From: Carya illinoinensis
Taxonomy: Eukaryota > Streptophyta > Magnoliopsida > Fagales > Juglandaceae
Direction of reading: 5' to 3'
DNA: 64,000 nt
Assembly: GCF_018687715.1 (NCBI RefSeq)
Contig: NC_056764.1
Coordinates: 5,086,501-5,150,500, forward strand
Every line of letters starts with the position of its first letter. The stretch's first letter is position 1. Positions 25,346 to 37,880 of this stretch are shown one piece after another. The notes beneath the pieces are model-generated. The model saw only the letters and a program-made list of their open reading frames with translations. It was not told the DNA's origin and made no database searches. A program made the position numbers and the translations under genes.

Positions 25346-26344
25346 CTTACAACTAAATTTTTCTTTTAGTTAAACTCATAGCAATCTATTTTATACGTTT
25401 AAATATATATCTTTAACTTATTTATATTTAAACATGTCTTAACAAGATCTATAAAATATTATTATTCATAAATCAATTCAAATTATCTAAAATCACATCA
25501 ACATCCAAACACACTTTAATTCCAGGTTTGTGTAAGGAAGACTCAAACCACTGTTATATAGTATGATAAAAAGGTAAATTAACTATTAAAAAGTGAACAG
25601 TAGAAGTAAACATTGTTTGTTAATATTATTACTTAAAGCTATCTTGCATGTACGTGAAAGCACGGTTCACAAATTTTGGGGATTTTTTTTTTATTGGTCT
25701 GTGCCTTGTCTTGCACTTTGCGCTACAGCTAAAAGTAAACCCAATTATTTAAATTCATACAAATGCAGATTAAAATACATAACTTAAGCTTACAAAATTA
25801 CAATTTTAATATAAAGTTAGAGAGCTATTTACATATAAAGTGGATTATATTATATTTATTATTGTCTATATTAATTTTTCTATCACATAAATAGTAGGTT
25901 GACAACTAATTTATAATTTCTTCACAGTTATTAAATATTATAAAACTTATTTTTTTCACTTTAATTTTCTTTATTAAAAAAAGCTCTTAATACAGTACCA
26001 ATAACGACAGAACTGTCATAGTCATGAAGTACGGTGGAGATATTATTTAAAAAATAAAAAATTAAATTGCTTTAAAGGCAGCGGTGGAGTGCTTTTCTTT
26101 ATTTTGCTCTTTTAAAGATATTTATTAATTAATATTTCTTTGCTTTTGTCTGTCTCTTTTTGTTATTTAATAATAAATAGGAGATTATTTTAACAAGGAT
26201 TGGTCGGTGCGTTGTCCAAAACCAGGTGTTCGTAAAAACAAGCGGCGCAAAACCCAACCTGAAACCCCGGAAATTCTCATTCAACAAATTCATATCTTAT
26301 CTTTCATCCTCATATCGCCACAAATTCCAGCTTCCCAAACACTA

Positions 26345-26995
26345 AGGTCGGGTTTAGATTAGAAAACGGTCATCTCAATTTATTTCATTTAATTATTATA
26401 ATTTTTTTAAATATTATAAAATTTTAAGAGCACCTACTTCTTATAATATTTTTTAAATATTTTAAAATTTTATAAATAAAAATAAAATAATTTAAGATAT
26501 AACATTTTATTAAATTTTTAAAAATGATCTAACAGATTTAGAGAATAAGATGAGAATTTTTAATTTTAGATAAGAATTTAAAATATTATTTTTTAATATT
26601 ATTATTATTTTAAAATTTAAAAAAATTTGAATTGAGACTTAAAAAAGTAAAATTATTTTTTTATTTTATGTGAAAATTTAAAAAAGTTATACTAATGAGA
26701 TGAGATGAAAATTTTATTTCTCATCCCATGCCCCAAACGTGCTAATTATTTGGATACAAATATTATAAAGTTAGAAATTTATTTATACATAATTTTTAAT
26801 ACTATTTCATTTTAAAATTGGTAAAACTTGTATTGATTTTCGAATTTTATTTTAAAATTTGAAAAAGTTAAATATTTAAGATTAAAAATTATTTCATGTT
26901 TAAGTGATATTTAATAATAAAATTATGAGAGGTTTTAAAAATTTTAAAATTGCATGTCTGGTCTCAATGTCCAAACACACCCTTAATCTTAATAT
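26345..26995. repeat. Block of MITE-like AT-rich repeats (family R5)
   Basis: Two or more elements are joined here. One runs from 'gggtttagattagaaa' to 'ctcatcccatgccccaaacg' (about 26348-26740). Another runs from 'ttatttggatac' to 'gtccaaacacaccc' (about 26745-26990). The interiors carry 'agatgagatgaaaattt' and 'ttaataatattattttaaa' wording shared with the copies at 27340-27665, 29945-30125 and 45775-49385. Confidence 0.5.
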
Positions 26996-27339
26996 TGGAT
27001 TGAAAGATACAAATTGATAACTAGAAATACAAAGTGAATTTGTGTACCTCTTTTTTTACTTTTGAGTTTTAGAATTTGAAAAGAATATTTTGAAGAAACA
27101 TATTAACAAGAATAATGATAATCACAGGAGATGATTCGAGGGAGTTACACGGGATGCACGCAAAACTTTTTATCTTGTATTGAACAATTCTTTAATAAGA
27201 ATTTATTATTACTAGTTCCATTTTTGTTTTAAATTTTAATCTCTCGTTTACTTTACTTGAAAGCTGGAGCTATTTGATGGGCCAACATTGAGATAAAAGA
27301 AAGATAAATTATTTCTACAATCTTATATTCAATGATTGA

Positions 27340-27665
27340 GGAATGGGATATGATGAGAAATTTATAAATAGTAATAAAATAATTTGTAAATAATAATAAA
27401 ATAGTTTTAGTTAAGATATTTTATTAAGTTTTGAAAAATGAGAGGAAAAAATTGAATAAAAATATTATAAAATTAAAATATTGTTATAATATAATTTTTG
27501 TTTTTTAATTTGAAAATGTTTAATTATTTTTTAGATTATATTTAAAAATTTGAAAAATTTATAACGATTAGATAAAAAAATTAAATATTTGAAATTGAAA
27601 TATGTTTATATTTTAATAATATTTAATAAATAAATAAGATGAGGTTTAATGATTTTCAAGTTAGG
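27340..27665. repeat. MITE-like AT-rich repeat (family R5)
   Basis: 'gagaaatttataaatagtaa', 'ataaaatattttattaag' and 'ataaaattttaataatattta' type wording matches the other R5 copies. The ends are diffuse, so this may be an old or nested copy. Confidence 0.4.
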
Positions 27666-28036
27666 CCTGTCTATAAAAGCGGCCCATGTTTGTATGGGCT
27701 CAATAGGGAATGAGTAGGAGGACGTAGTTGGGATAGTTGTTCCGAATACAGCTACGGCATAGGTTTTTAGAAGTTAACATGGACTATAGCATTGGGAAAT
27801 AGTCCAAAGTAGATGGACCTAATGGAGCCAAGGTTAGCCTAGCCCACTTTCTACCTAATGGAGCCAAGGGCCTAGCTACTTAGTCAAAACCCTTAGCCCA
27901 ACATCCATTGGAAACTTGTGGTGGTGGTAATTACGAAAGACTATTAAACAAAAATGGAAAACCATGAATCTGCACACATAAACTGTAATATAATAATTTC
28001 TTCCATTGGCAAAAGGGTTTGATCTTTAAATTAATA
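27666..28036. other. Intergenic with a short direct repeat
   Basis: 'acctaatggagccaag' occurs twice, at about 27818 and 27855. No coding is recognised. Confidence 0.4.
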
Positions 28037-28215
28037 GATATTTGGTTTATACACAAATCTTATACAAAGAAGTTATACACTGACGTGTCTTATAATATGA
28101 CCCATTATACTGTAAAACTATTTTTCTATTAGTAAGATAGATATGACGTATTACATTAAATCACATCAATGTATAAATTTTTATCTAAGATTTGTATGTA
28201 TACCTAACACTTATC
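28037..28215. repeat. MITE-like inverted-repeat element
   Basis: The left arm 'tatacacaaatcttatac' pairs with the right arm 'tctaagatttgtatgtata'. The inner sequences 'agttatacactgacg' and 'catcaatgtataaat' also pair. It has a compact hairpin layout of about 175 bases. Confidence 0.55.
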
Positions 28216-29124
28216 CTTCAATATTGTCATGGAAAGAGAATTCTGTTCTTCTATTCATAACCTTGCTTGATTGAACAAATCAACAACAAATATGAAAAGA
28301 AATCTCTTAACACAACCATCCACTAGAATCGCATGATCATGACTAATGCTAAACTTTAGCACGAATGAAAGTGAAGTTTCAAGGAGCTATATACCACAAG
28401 GCATTGACAACTAGCTAGGGGTTCTCATTGATTTCAAATCGGTAATTATAACTTCATCTTCAATATGCGTTCCAAGCTTTCAAGGACTTTGAAGCATCAG
28501 GTGCCAAAGGGTGATACTCATCCACGTCCAACTCAAGAGATCAGGATCTAATTTCGTGTACTAGGTTCACCTCTATCTCTAACTTTGTTTATAGCACACT
28601 ATCAGTCATGTCAATGCATCGTGTTCAAACGTTATGGACCCATCTTATATTTATCATTTTTTGTTTTGTAGGAAATTAATTGTGTTTTGTTAGTGTTATT
28701 AACTTACTATATAATATTCAACATTCTTACGAGACAGGCTTTATTACTTTGCCACGCTTGGATCTTCAATATTTCTTTTACCATTTTGCAAAGAAAGTGT
28801 AAAACGTGCCATATTTTAATTCGTAGAAATAAAACATCCTTGCTATTTATATTTAAATATATTATTATATATATTTTTAAAATATTAGATTAATTAAAAA
28901 ATGAAATGATGAAGCATTTTATATTCCACGCCAAATGAATGCATAATAATTTGATATTTTTGTTAGGGTAGAGTGGATTATTTTTTGGGTCACGACTCAC
29001 CAGTCAATTCCCAAGCTTCTCGAAGTTGTAGACTCTGGGTCACCAGAAAATGTAAATGTCAGTTCAAATTCAACAGTAATCGTGGAATATCTCCCCCTTT
29101 TATGCACAAATGGATATAATAATG
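28216..29124. other. Intergenic, no supported gene
   Basis: No coding or RNA gene is recognised. Confidence 0.4.
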
Positions 29125-29315
29125 AATAATATTGTTACGTACAGTTATGAGCATGTAAAAAGTATGTATTTATTTGAAAAATAATAGAGTCTATTATTAA
29201 AAAATTAATATTTTTTTTATATAAGTCTCATATTTATTTATTTTTTTAAAATAATTATACCGTATTTACATATTCACAATTGTAAAAATCATTTCTCATA
29301 ATATTATTAGTATTT
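29125..29315. repeat. MITE-like inverted repeat, family R2, copy 3
   Basis: It contains 'taataatgaataatattgtt', 'aaaaaattaatatttttttt' and a right arm 'aaaataattataccgtattt', matching the organisation of the copies near 9.2 and 15.4 kb. Confidence 0.45.
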
Positions 29316-29944
29316 TTCTCCCGCTCACTTTATTTTTCCTATTTTAAAATATTATCCACAACCTTGGATCATAATCATTGTCTTAATCAAATTGAAGTTT
29401 TAAAAGAGCCAACTCTTCATAATCACCAAGAGCCAACCCAACAAGGTTTTTAATCTTATCCTTTGTATACAGACTTTTTCCTTAAAGATTTATATGCACT
29501 TGTTTCTATGCTGTTACCGAAAAGAATATGCAATTTGTAGATCTTGCATTATTAAATACGTGCATATCTTAATATGGGATTTACGAATTGTATTTATAAA
29601 CGGTAAGAAATATTCATCCTACGTTACAGCATGTTATTAAAAATTAATATTATATAAATCAATTTTAATGATATGATCTTATTAAATAATAAAATAAATA
29701 TATTACCTCATTTATACTTTCTTAATAAATAAATCTTTTTGCCATGTTGCTGATTGATGCTTGAATTCTTTGACAAGAGAATAGAGTGGGATACATTAAT
29801 TCTTTGAACAGAGTAATGCCATTCGTGGGCTTCTACATTATATATCATCTACATTATATAATTTGATTTATAAATTTTAAATTTTAAATCAAATTATACC
29901 ACGTAAATAGTTTATAATTTATAAATATATTAATAGAGTATCCC

Positions 29945-30125
29945 ATTTAGATAATGAAACTATTTTATATCATCTTATTTCATTATTATAATTTTTTTTA
30001 ATTTTTTATATAAAATATAATAAATAATTTAATTTTTTAAATCTTCAAAATAATAATATTATTAAAAATAATATTTTATTTAATTTTTAAATTTGACCCA
30101 AAATTATCTCCTGCCCAAACAAAAT
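29945..30125. repeat. MITE-like AT-rich repeat, family R5, copy
   Basis: It reads 'catcttatttcattattata', 'tatataaaatataataaata' and 'ttaaaaataatattttattt', and ends 'ctgcccaaacaaaatc'. These blocks occur in the same order in the copies at 45775, 46550, 48655 and 49180. Confidence 0.55.
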
Positions 30126-30589
30126 CTTATTCTAATTGTTTTGGGTCTGCAATAATTGCTACTCTCATTTCTATCCTACAATCACCCGACCCAAGAGCTT
30201 TAAGATAAAGACTCAAGAGCCAAGAGGAGTAGGGTCGGGTCCATTAGAGACCCCACCCATTTTATCTTCGTACGTCGTTTTGGACAATTTTTAATCTCGT
30301 GTCAGACACTAACGACCGAAGAATGGGCAAAATCAAACCCACTCACGTCAGCATACCGGGACAGCCCGAATAAATTCCCCCAGGTGCCGTCGGATATTCT
30401 GCCACCTGTACAGTCCGACTCGGATACTTCCCCGCATATCCTCTCCGAGTCTCCCACGAGTCTCGTCACTCAAATCTCACATTTATCCTCTCCAAAAAGC
30501 ACAGCGTTTCCTCCGAATATTCCCATGAAAATTCCCCCCCCTCCGAACAACCCCCACTTTTCGAAACCACGAGCCTCTCTCCATTTCTT

Positions 30590-30714
30590 TGTTTATAAAA
30601 GCTTTTAACTTCTCAAAAAGAAGCAGTCATATCCTTCTTCTAATGAAGTTTACAAAGTAAAGCAAAAGAAAGAGTATTCGGCAAACAGCTTTGGGCTTTA
30701 CTTACTGTTTCGGA
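30590..30714 (+). promoter_or_regulatory. TATA box and leader of the DUF506 gene
   Basis: TATAAAA at 30594-30600 predicts transcription from about 30625-30630 and a leader of about 85 bases. A five-codon upstream frame (ATG at 30643, stop TAA 30658-30660) would be contained in that leader. The upstream region (30370-30590) is GC-rich relative to its surroundings. Confidence 0.5.
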
Positions 30715-31635
30715 ATGGCGGTATTTGTCAGGACAAAGCGAGTAACTGACCCGCTCGACGACAAGGTCAGGGCTCGACTGGTTGGAATGGATCAGCCCCA
30801 ACCCAGTTACGTCAGCAGCGGAAGCGAACACTTGGCCGACGACTCACCCTGCCTCTCCGAACTCGTCCATGGTTTCCTCGAGAACGATTCCGAAGCCGAT
30901 TCGCATGCCGGTGATCCCGTCTCTGAACCTGTCGACTCCGTATCCGAATGTTCGGATGACCTAGAAGATATTCTCAGATCGACGGCCGGTACCAATGCAG
31001 TGGACTCGTACAAGAAATTGCTCGTTGCTCACGTCTCGGAAGCGGTGGAAGTGTTCTCCCGTCTGAGATCGACCAGAAACATTTTCCGGCGGAACGTGAT
31101 GACGTTTCTGCGAGACCTGGGACACAATGCCGCGATCTGCAAGACCAAGTGGGACTCCTCCGGGGGACTCAGTGCGGGTAGCTACGAGTTCATCGACGTG
31201 ATCCATTCAACCTCCTCCTCATGGCAGAGCCGGTACTTCGTTGAGCTCGACCTCGCAGCCCAGTTCGAAGTCGCCAGGCCAACGGACCAGTACGCGACGC
31301 TTCTCCGCTCTCTGCCCAAGGTTCTCGTCTGCCGCGGCGAGGAGCTGAAGAAATTGGTGAAGATCATGTGCGACGTGGCGAAGAGATCTTTGAGGAGCAG
31401 GGGCCTGTCCGTGCCTCCATGGAGGAAGAACCGATACATGCAGAACAAGTGGTTCGGTCCTTACCGTCGCACCGCCAATCCTGTTCGTGAAAATACAGCT
31501 GCGCCGATGGCTCTTCCCCCAGTTGGGAGTGTAAAATGCAGGTTCGTCGGGTTCGACAACGCCGTTTCGGACGTAAACGTAAACGTCAACGTGCACCACC
31601 AGCACCGGCGTGGCTTCTTCGTGTGTACCAGATGA
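30715..31635 (+). CDS. DUF506 family protein (PD-(D/E)XK nuclease-like fold)
   Basis: This is a single-exon plant DUF506 protein of 306 residues. The family has been predicted to adopt a PD-(D/E)XK-like fold, and some Arabidopsis members (the RXR group) repress root-hair growth under phosphate control. Biochemical activity is not established. An acidic Ser-rich stretch near 35-85 (DDSPCLSELV, SECSDDLEDIL) precedes the domain. The conserved core LRDLGHNAAICKTKWDSS...YEFIDV lies at about 130-165, followed by Phe/Val/Leu strands and Lys-rich RGEELKKLVKIMC. A basic motif with WRKNRYMQNKW is near 235-250. I chose the ATG at 30715 (MAVFVRTKRV) because homologues begin close to a basic KRV segment. 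The C-terminal tail with repeated NVNV is species-specific. No introns. The short GC-rich frame stands out from its AT-rich setting. Confidence 0.9.
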   Translation: MAVFVRTKRVTDPLDDKVRARLVGMDQPQPSYVSSGSEHLADDSPCLSELVHGFLENDSEADSHAGDPVSEPVDSVSECSDDLEDILRSTAGTNAVDSYKKLLVAHVSEAVEVFSRLRSTRNIFRRNVMTFLRDLGHNAAICKTKWDSSGGLSAGSYEFIDVIHSTSSSWQSRYFVELDLAAQFEVARPTDQYATLLRSLPKVLVCRGEELKKLVKIMCDVAKRSLRSRGLSVPPWRKNRYMQNKWFGPYRRTANPVRENTAAPMALPPVGSVKCRFVGFDNAVSDVNVNVNVHHQHRRGFFVCTR

Positions 31636-32327
31636 TAAGCATGCCATAAATAATTCCTCAGCTAATAATAACTTTAATGATATTTATTTTTCCTTTGTTG
31701 CTTTGCCTTTTAATCTTATTTTATTTTATTTTAGTTCCAAAAGGGACTTTCCGCTTTCGATTCGTAAAGATGGTGTACGCGGCAAATGAACATCGTCTAC
31801 ATGTCGGCGGCCAGAGGCAACATATTACGTGAAAGCCAAATATCAGTACTCCGAACAATATGCACCGCAGCATGGATCGTGAATGTTCCGAGTCATCATA
31901 TCGAACGGATAGAAAGTGAGGGTCCATAGTGGAAACCTACCTATTAGTGTCGTTTTGTGTTTTGTATCTTAGGGTGACGATAAGATAGGGAGGGTGATGG
32001 AGATAACGATGAAGATGACGTGGAAGTTTGAGTGTTATTTTAGCGGTGTTGACGATGTTGACGTGTGATGCTCAAAATTGGAGCTATTGTGAGATAATGT
32101 TGTGTACAGATAGGAGTGGCTATGAGCGTGAGTGCGGTGGTGGATCCTAATAATTAGGACAAATCCCCCCCCCCCCCAAAAAAAAAAAGAAAAAAAAGAA
32201 AAAAAGAAAGGTGAAACAGAGAAGAAGATAAGGCAGAAATGACTAGACTCGTCTCGTCCGTTACGTCTGTAAACAGCTTTGGTTATGGGTCTTTACTCTC
32301 TTACTTTTGCGAGAGAGACTTTGCTCA
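31636..32327. other. Intergenic, 3' flank of the DUF506 gene
   Basis: It contains the 3' UTR of the upstream gene (CATAAATAATT near 31646 is a weak poly-A signal candidate) and simple C/A runs at 32167-32200. No coding is recognised. Confidence 0.4.
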
Positions 32328-32338
32328 TTATCTTACCA
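32328..32338. repeat. Target-site duplication of LINE element (left)
   Basis: The 11-mer TTATCTTACCA is repeated exactly at 38099-38109. Here it directly abuts the T-rich (poly-A on the minus strand) end of the LINE. Confidence 0.75.
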
Positions 32339-32508
32339 TTTTATATATTTTTTTTAAAGGAATACATTGAATAAATTTCATTACTCATTAAGAACCAACA
32401 CAAATTTTGTCGCTCAAAATAATAGACATAACCCGCCACAGTCCTCCCTCAATCCAGACAGCTTCAGAAGTGAGACATTTTGCCAATTGTGCAGCGGCAT
32501 GAACTGCC

Positions 32509-32895
32509 TTATTGCCATCTCTTTTGGTAAAACACTAATTTCCATCTTGAGTGTCTTAAAAGGATAAATGGAATGTCCTCCACTAATTGACCATTCCACG
32601 AGCACTCTACGCTGACACCATAAATGCTATCAATCACCTGTTTACCATCTCCTTCAAAGATCACATGATGATATCCCAACTCATGACACAACTGCAGACC
32701 TCGAAGTAAAGCATAGCATTCTGCATGAAAGACAAAGGAAACATATCGACGAGGGGCAGCTAATACAACCTCCGCATCACCCCTACAATTTCTTATGACA
32801 ATACCAATCCCAATAGATCTATCATCAGAAACAAAAGCAGCATCGAAATTAACCTTTAAGAAAGGTTCCATAGCTGGTGCCCAAAAGACTGTCAA
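32509..32895 (-). pseudogene. LINE RNase H domain remnant
   Basis: The reading frame begins with the VNFDAAF motif expected at the start of a retrotransposon RNase H and continues through AECYALLRGLQLC and VIFEGDGKQVIDSI, with the catalytic Asp and Glu residues discernible. It is truncated by a stop before the C-terminal Asp region and is part of the dead LINE. Confidence 0.8.
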
Positions 32896-32929
32896 CTGCT
32901 TGCATCTGTACTGCTACCCCTGTGTGTTG

Positions 32930-34380
32930 CTACCTTTCAAGCTGAGCCACTTCCTTATTAACCTCCATCTCATCCGACGCTGTCCTATAGAGTGCAACTG
33001 GAGACTGAAACTTTTGATCAAACACCCATTTGTTCCTTCTGAGCCATATTTTGTACATCACATCAACTATTTGGCCCAATTGTTGATTCTCCAGCCTATG
33101 AAACAGATCCCTCCACAATACTAAGAAGTTTTCATAACCTGAATGCCACTTCCTAACAGGACTTACAGATTCACCCCACACATCCACTGCAGCAGGACAA
33201 GTCTATAGAACATGCAAGATTGTTTCCTCTTCTTGAAGACAAACTGGACAGAAACCATCATTAATGATCTTTTTCTTTGCCAAACTGGCTTTTGTAGGTA
33301 GTATATCATTTAGAGCCTTCCATAGAAACTGCTTCATTGTACTAGGAACCTGCAATTGCCACATTTTCTTCCACTGAATCTCGCCAACAACATCATAAGA
33401 AGTCTGCCCTCTATCCTGCCTTTTAATCTTAGTATCCAGAAAATATGCGCTTTTGACATTAAAATTTCCTTTTGAGGACTTTACCCATATTAGCTTATCA
33501 TTTGCACCCCTCATGCTCATTGGTAAACTTGGCCTCTTCTAGATCGAACACAGCCTCTATCAATTCAGTTCTCCATTAATGCTTCTCCAAATCAATCAAA
33601 TCTGCAACTCTACTATCAGGGGCTAATAAGTTTGGAGGTGTTTGCACCATATAGGTATAAGGTCTAGGTATCCACCTATCATGCCAAATACGAATATTCT
33701 CACAATTCCTACCCTCCACACAGACCCTGCACGTATTAAGTCTAAAGAGGACCATATGCTTCTCCAAATGTGGGAATGAGAGGATCCAAGCTTTGACTCG
33801 AGTAAGGGGCAATTGTTGTGATATTTATGCTTGAAAATCTGAGCTACTAGAGAAGATGGTTCTTGCAATCTCCATAGTTGCTTTGCTAGCAAAGCTATGT
33901 TAAAACTAATTAAATTTCTGAACCCCAAAGACCACTCTTATCTTTTACTTGCCCCAACTTCTCCCAACTTTGCCAGTGAACTCCCTTCTCAGTTTTATTA
34001 TGGTTCCACCAAAACTAAGCCAACATAGTTTCAATCTATTTCAAAAGACCAGATGGCAATCTGAAGATACTCATAGTATACGAGGGATAACTTGTAGCAC
34101 ACTTTTAAAGAGAATCTCTTTGCATGCTGTAGAAAGCAACACTGATTTCCAGCTACATATCCTTCTCCAAACCTTTTCCTTTAAACCTCGAAAAGTATTG
34201 TATTTAGACCTCCCAATGACTGTTGGTAAGCCCAGATATCTGTTATAATTCCCACAAGCCACTCCATTTGATGATTGTATAATTAACTCCTTGGCAGCTG
34301 GTTGTGTGTTTTTGCTGAATAATAAAGAGGTTTTCTGTTTATTAAAAGACTGGCTAGATACACCCTCATACTTCATTAAT
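32930..34380 (-). pseudogene. LINE ORF2 C-terminal linker with zinc-binding domain
   Basis: Several broken frames cover the region after the RT palm. It includes KTSLLFSKNT...YLGLPTVIGRSK (RT thumb/connection), WRSIWSSLDLIRAG, and the zinc-binding motif CPVCLQEEETILHVL, which is followed by WKALNDILPTKASL-type sequence when read in element order. Stops and frame changes separate each block. Confidence 0.75.
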
Positions 34381-34397
34381 ATTTATTTCACATTAAA

Positions 34398-35393
34398 CTA
34401 TTCTTCCTGCTTTGCTCTACAAAATATAACACATTCACTCGCAAACAGAAGATGATTAATCTGTATGCCTCCTTTTGCAGCTGCTATCCCTCGAATGATT
34501 CCCTTATTTTCCGCTTGTTGGAAAAGATAAGTTAACCCTTTAGCACAAATAAGAAATAGATATGAAGACAATGGGTCCCCTTGGTGTAATCCTCTTGAAG
34601 GATAGATGGTTTCCCCTGAACTCCCATTAATCTTTACTGAGTAACTCACAGTTTTGACACAAGTCATTAGTAAACCAGTCCATCTAGCTCCAAACTCCAG
34701 CTTGACCAGCATTGCCTCTAAATAGTCCAATTTCACCCTATCATATGCTTTAGACATGCCTAATTTAATGGTCATATTACCCACCTTGCTTTTTTGTCTT
34801 GACTGCATGGTATGTAAGAGCTCATAGGCAACCATAATATTATTTGTTATGAGCCTACTAGGGATAAAAGCACATTGATTCCAAGAGATTACCTTAGACA
34901 ACACCCCTTTCATTCTATTAGCTAGAACTTTAGATATTAACTTGTACAAGACATTGCAAAGGTTAATAGGTCGAAACTCATGCATAGAGGTAGGGGAGTT
35001 TACCTTGGGGACCAAAGAAATATGTGTGTGGTTAAGTCCAGTGGCCATTAAACCATTATTAAGGAAATCCAACACAGCCTTAGAGACATTAGTTCCTATG
35101 ACCTCCCAGTGATCTTGACAAAACCCAACATTAAAACCATTGGGTCCAGGTGGCTTGAAGGGTGACATTTGTTTCAAGGCAATCTCAACTTCTTCTCTTA
35201 GAAACTCTCTTTCCAAGCTCAACCTCATATCCTCTAAAATTATTTGTTCCACCTCACTCAAACAATGGGCAATATTCTCCTTTGAAGGCCTGGTTAATAG
35301 AAACACTTGTGTAAAATGTTGCCAAAAACCATGTGCAATATCACTATGCTCAGTTAATAGCATGTCATCGCCATCTCGGATCTGCTTAATCAT
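34398..35393 (-). pseudogene. LINE reverse transcriptase domain, catalytic site lost
   Basis: A 331-codon frame covers RT motifs in order: FKPPGPNGFNVGF, SLVPKVNSP, FRPINLCNVLYKLISKVLANR, AFIPSRLITNNI, MSKAYDRV (first catalytic Asp present), RGLHQGDPLSSYLF, and then HLLFASECVIFC in place of the conserved (F/Y)ADD block. Loss of both aspartates at the catalytic turn means the domain cannot work even where its frame is open. Confidence 0.87.
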
Positions 35394-35868
35394 GTTTTTC
35401 TTCCTTCTTTGATTAACACATGCATAGCAAAATTATGTGTTTCTATCCCCTTTCTCAAGCCAGTGTCTCTTAGCTTGTTGTTTCAATTGTAAATATTGTT
35501 GCTTCAATAAGAACTCAAGCTCTCTGTGCAACTATTTCTAGCCTGCATATTACTTGCCTTCTCATTCCTTTGTAAAGTGTTAAGAGTTTCTTTCTTGTCT
35601 TTTATAGCCTGTTGTCTGTCTCGGTTCATGTTCCTACTCCATTTCCTTAGCCCCTTACTACAAAGTTCTAGTTTTGCTTGTAATGTATCCATATGATTCT
35701 TGCCCCCACGTGTTTATGCCATTATGCTTCCGCAATGCCATTGCAACCTGCCTCGCGACTCCAAGTTAATTCATATTTGAAACTGCTAGGAACAACAACC
35801 TGTGATCTTCTTGTCGAAGCACAAGTAAGCAGTAGTGGCTTATGGTTAGAACAGATAGCAGGTAATGT

Positions 35869-36300
35869 TTATACCTGATAAGTAACAAATAAATCCATCC
35901 ATGTTTGATTAGCCAAGACTCGATCAAGCCTTTCCTTAGTAAAAGAGTCATCTTCGTGCCGATTAGACCTTATAAACTTTATCCCACTCCACCCCAGATC
36001 AAACAAAGAGCCATTATTAAGAACTTGTCTAAATAACTGCATTTGACCCTCGGGCCTAGATCTGCCTCCCACCTTCTCATCATGTGTCAATATTTCATTG
36101 TAATCCCCAATAACACACCACCCTGAATCTATAGGTCTAAAGGAAGATAACAATTTAAACCCTTTCTTCCTATGAGCAACCTCAGGGTGGCCATAAAAAC
36201 AGGTTAAGAGCCAACTAGTCCCACTCAATTCTTCTGTGATAAAGGCATTAATGTGTTTTTGGGAATAATTCACCAAGTCTACCTTAGTATCCTAGTTCCA
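35869..36300 (-). pseudogene. LINE endonuclease (EEP) domain remnant
   Basis: The frame shows FYGHPE, CVIGDYNEIL, EKVGGR and ERLDRVLAN, the order expected for the apurinic-like endonuclease of plant L1 elements. The N-terminal third is degraded and the frame is open only from about 36276. The segment 35500-35860 between this and RT is also broken. Confidence 0.8.
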
Positions 36301-36649
36301 TAGTAACATGAGACTCCCACTTCTGCTAACAACCTCTACTACAATACACCCCTCAAAATTAAGCTTTCTTGTCCCCCTTTAAGCTTTTTTATTACATAAC
36401 CTGGTTTCTATGAGGAAACCATCTCGGGAACTTTGGCCTTAATTAAAAGGCTATGTCTTTGAACTGTACGGGGGTTCCCAAGCCCCCGACAGTTCTAACT
36501 TAATAGTTTCATAATGATTGGTGAGATTGAGATCCATCCTCTGTCAATACCATAGAAGTAAACATCTCAGCCTTTCATTTCTTCTTAACCACCAGCTCAG
36601 ATAATAAATCATCCTCTTCATCCACTAGTCGTTTTTGACCAGACAAAGT

Positions 36650-37880
36650 GTCTAGACAGGGAGATTGCTTTCCTTAGGATCTAGCCCTTCTCTTCTATGT
36701 CTATGATACTCTGTTAGCAGTTTGAATCTGTAGCTTCCCCTTTGCCTTTGGTTTCTGTGACCTTGGAAACAAGAGAGAGTGCAAAACCATTGAGTCCTCA
36801 AGCTGTGACTGAAGCTGTTCATTGGGCCTGGTTTGTCAATTATTATAGTTTTTGGAAAAAGCCCATCAAAGCCCAAAGGCTCCTCAACAACCTCCCTCCT
36901 CGTTGTAACGGCTAACTTGTATATTTCAGTGTTTGAATCTGTTTTATCTTTATCTTGCATAACTTTCGCACCATAACTCTCCAAATCTCGCTCCATACGC
37001 TTATCCTTATCCCTACTTTTAGGATCTCTTTCCAAGCCTATCTTGAAAGTCAGTTTTGAAGTACCGTCAATCTCACTAGTACCGTAACTGCCAATTCCAT
37101 CTAATACATGCGGGTTCTTTCGCTGGCATCGATGACTGGCCACCTCGCTTAGTGCTCCCTATAGACCCTTGGTCACCACGGGTTGCATGTTGGCCTGTCT
37201 CCCATCCACCTACACTGTCAGCACTTGATACAGAAGAGGGCTTCCTTTTAAAACCCGACTCTACACGTAGCCATGCACCAAACTACAGTGTTGGTTCTCC
37301 ATCCTTCACCACATTTAGATTCTTCTGTCGACAACTTGACACTTCATGGATCAAATAGTCGCATTTGAAACATAATTTCGGTAAGTTCTCGTACTGAAAA
37401 TGCACACATAATTTAATTCCAAAATAATTAACAAAACACCCTCGTGCAATAGGCTTATGTAAAGGTAATGCAATCTGAACCCTTAAATATTTGCCCTAGC
37501 CTACTCCATCCTCCGCCGTATCTACATCAAGAACTCTGCTAACTGACACTCCAATTAACACTTTATTATCCCTTATCATCTGACCAAGTGGTAAGTTGTG
37601 AATCTGAACCCAAAAGACCTTAGACTTGAACTTAATATGTGAAGGTTGCATGACCCCATCATACAGCCTTAATGCAAACAAACCATTATAAAAATGCCAC
37701 GGCCTTCCATTGAGAATTCTCTCTTTGTTTGCATGGGTGGCAAAAGTTATTATAAAAGTGTTCCTCGCAACTTCCTCGAACTTTGCCCTATTGCTTATCC
37801 TCCATATTCTTGGCATTCGCTACAACCTCTTTCCCTACTGCACGAACGAAACAAACTTGCCCAATTAGACTTCATTGCTC
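36650..37880 (-). pseudogene. LINE ORF1 (DUF4283 and CCHC zinc knuckle) remnant
   Basis: The block at 37496-37816 reads FIITFATHANKERILNGRPW and VFWVQIHNLPLG, a DUF4283-type nucleic-acid-binding domain. A CCHC knuckle with C-x2-C-x4-H-x4-C spacing (starting CFKCDYLIHE) follows at about 37335-37375. A Lys/Asp-rich tail lies at 36652-37143. The frames are not continuous. Confidence 0.75.

Noticed and set aside
30691..30714. Upstream extension of the DUF506 frame by eight codons
   Set aside because: The extension would begin at a non-ATG codon. The first ATG (30715) starts the conserved basic N-terminus.
31182..31647. Minus-strand frames across the DUF506 gene
   Set aside because: They are antisense shadows of a GC-rich single-exon gene, with no domain recognised.
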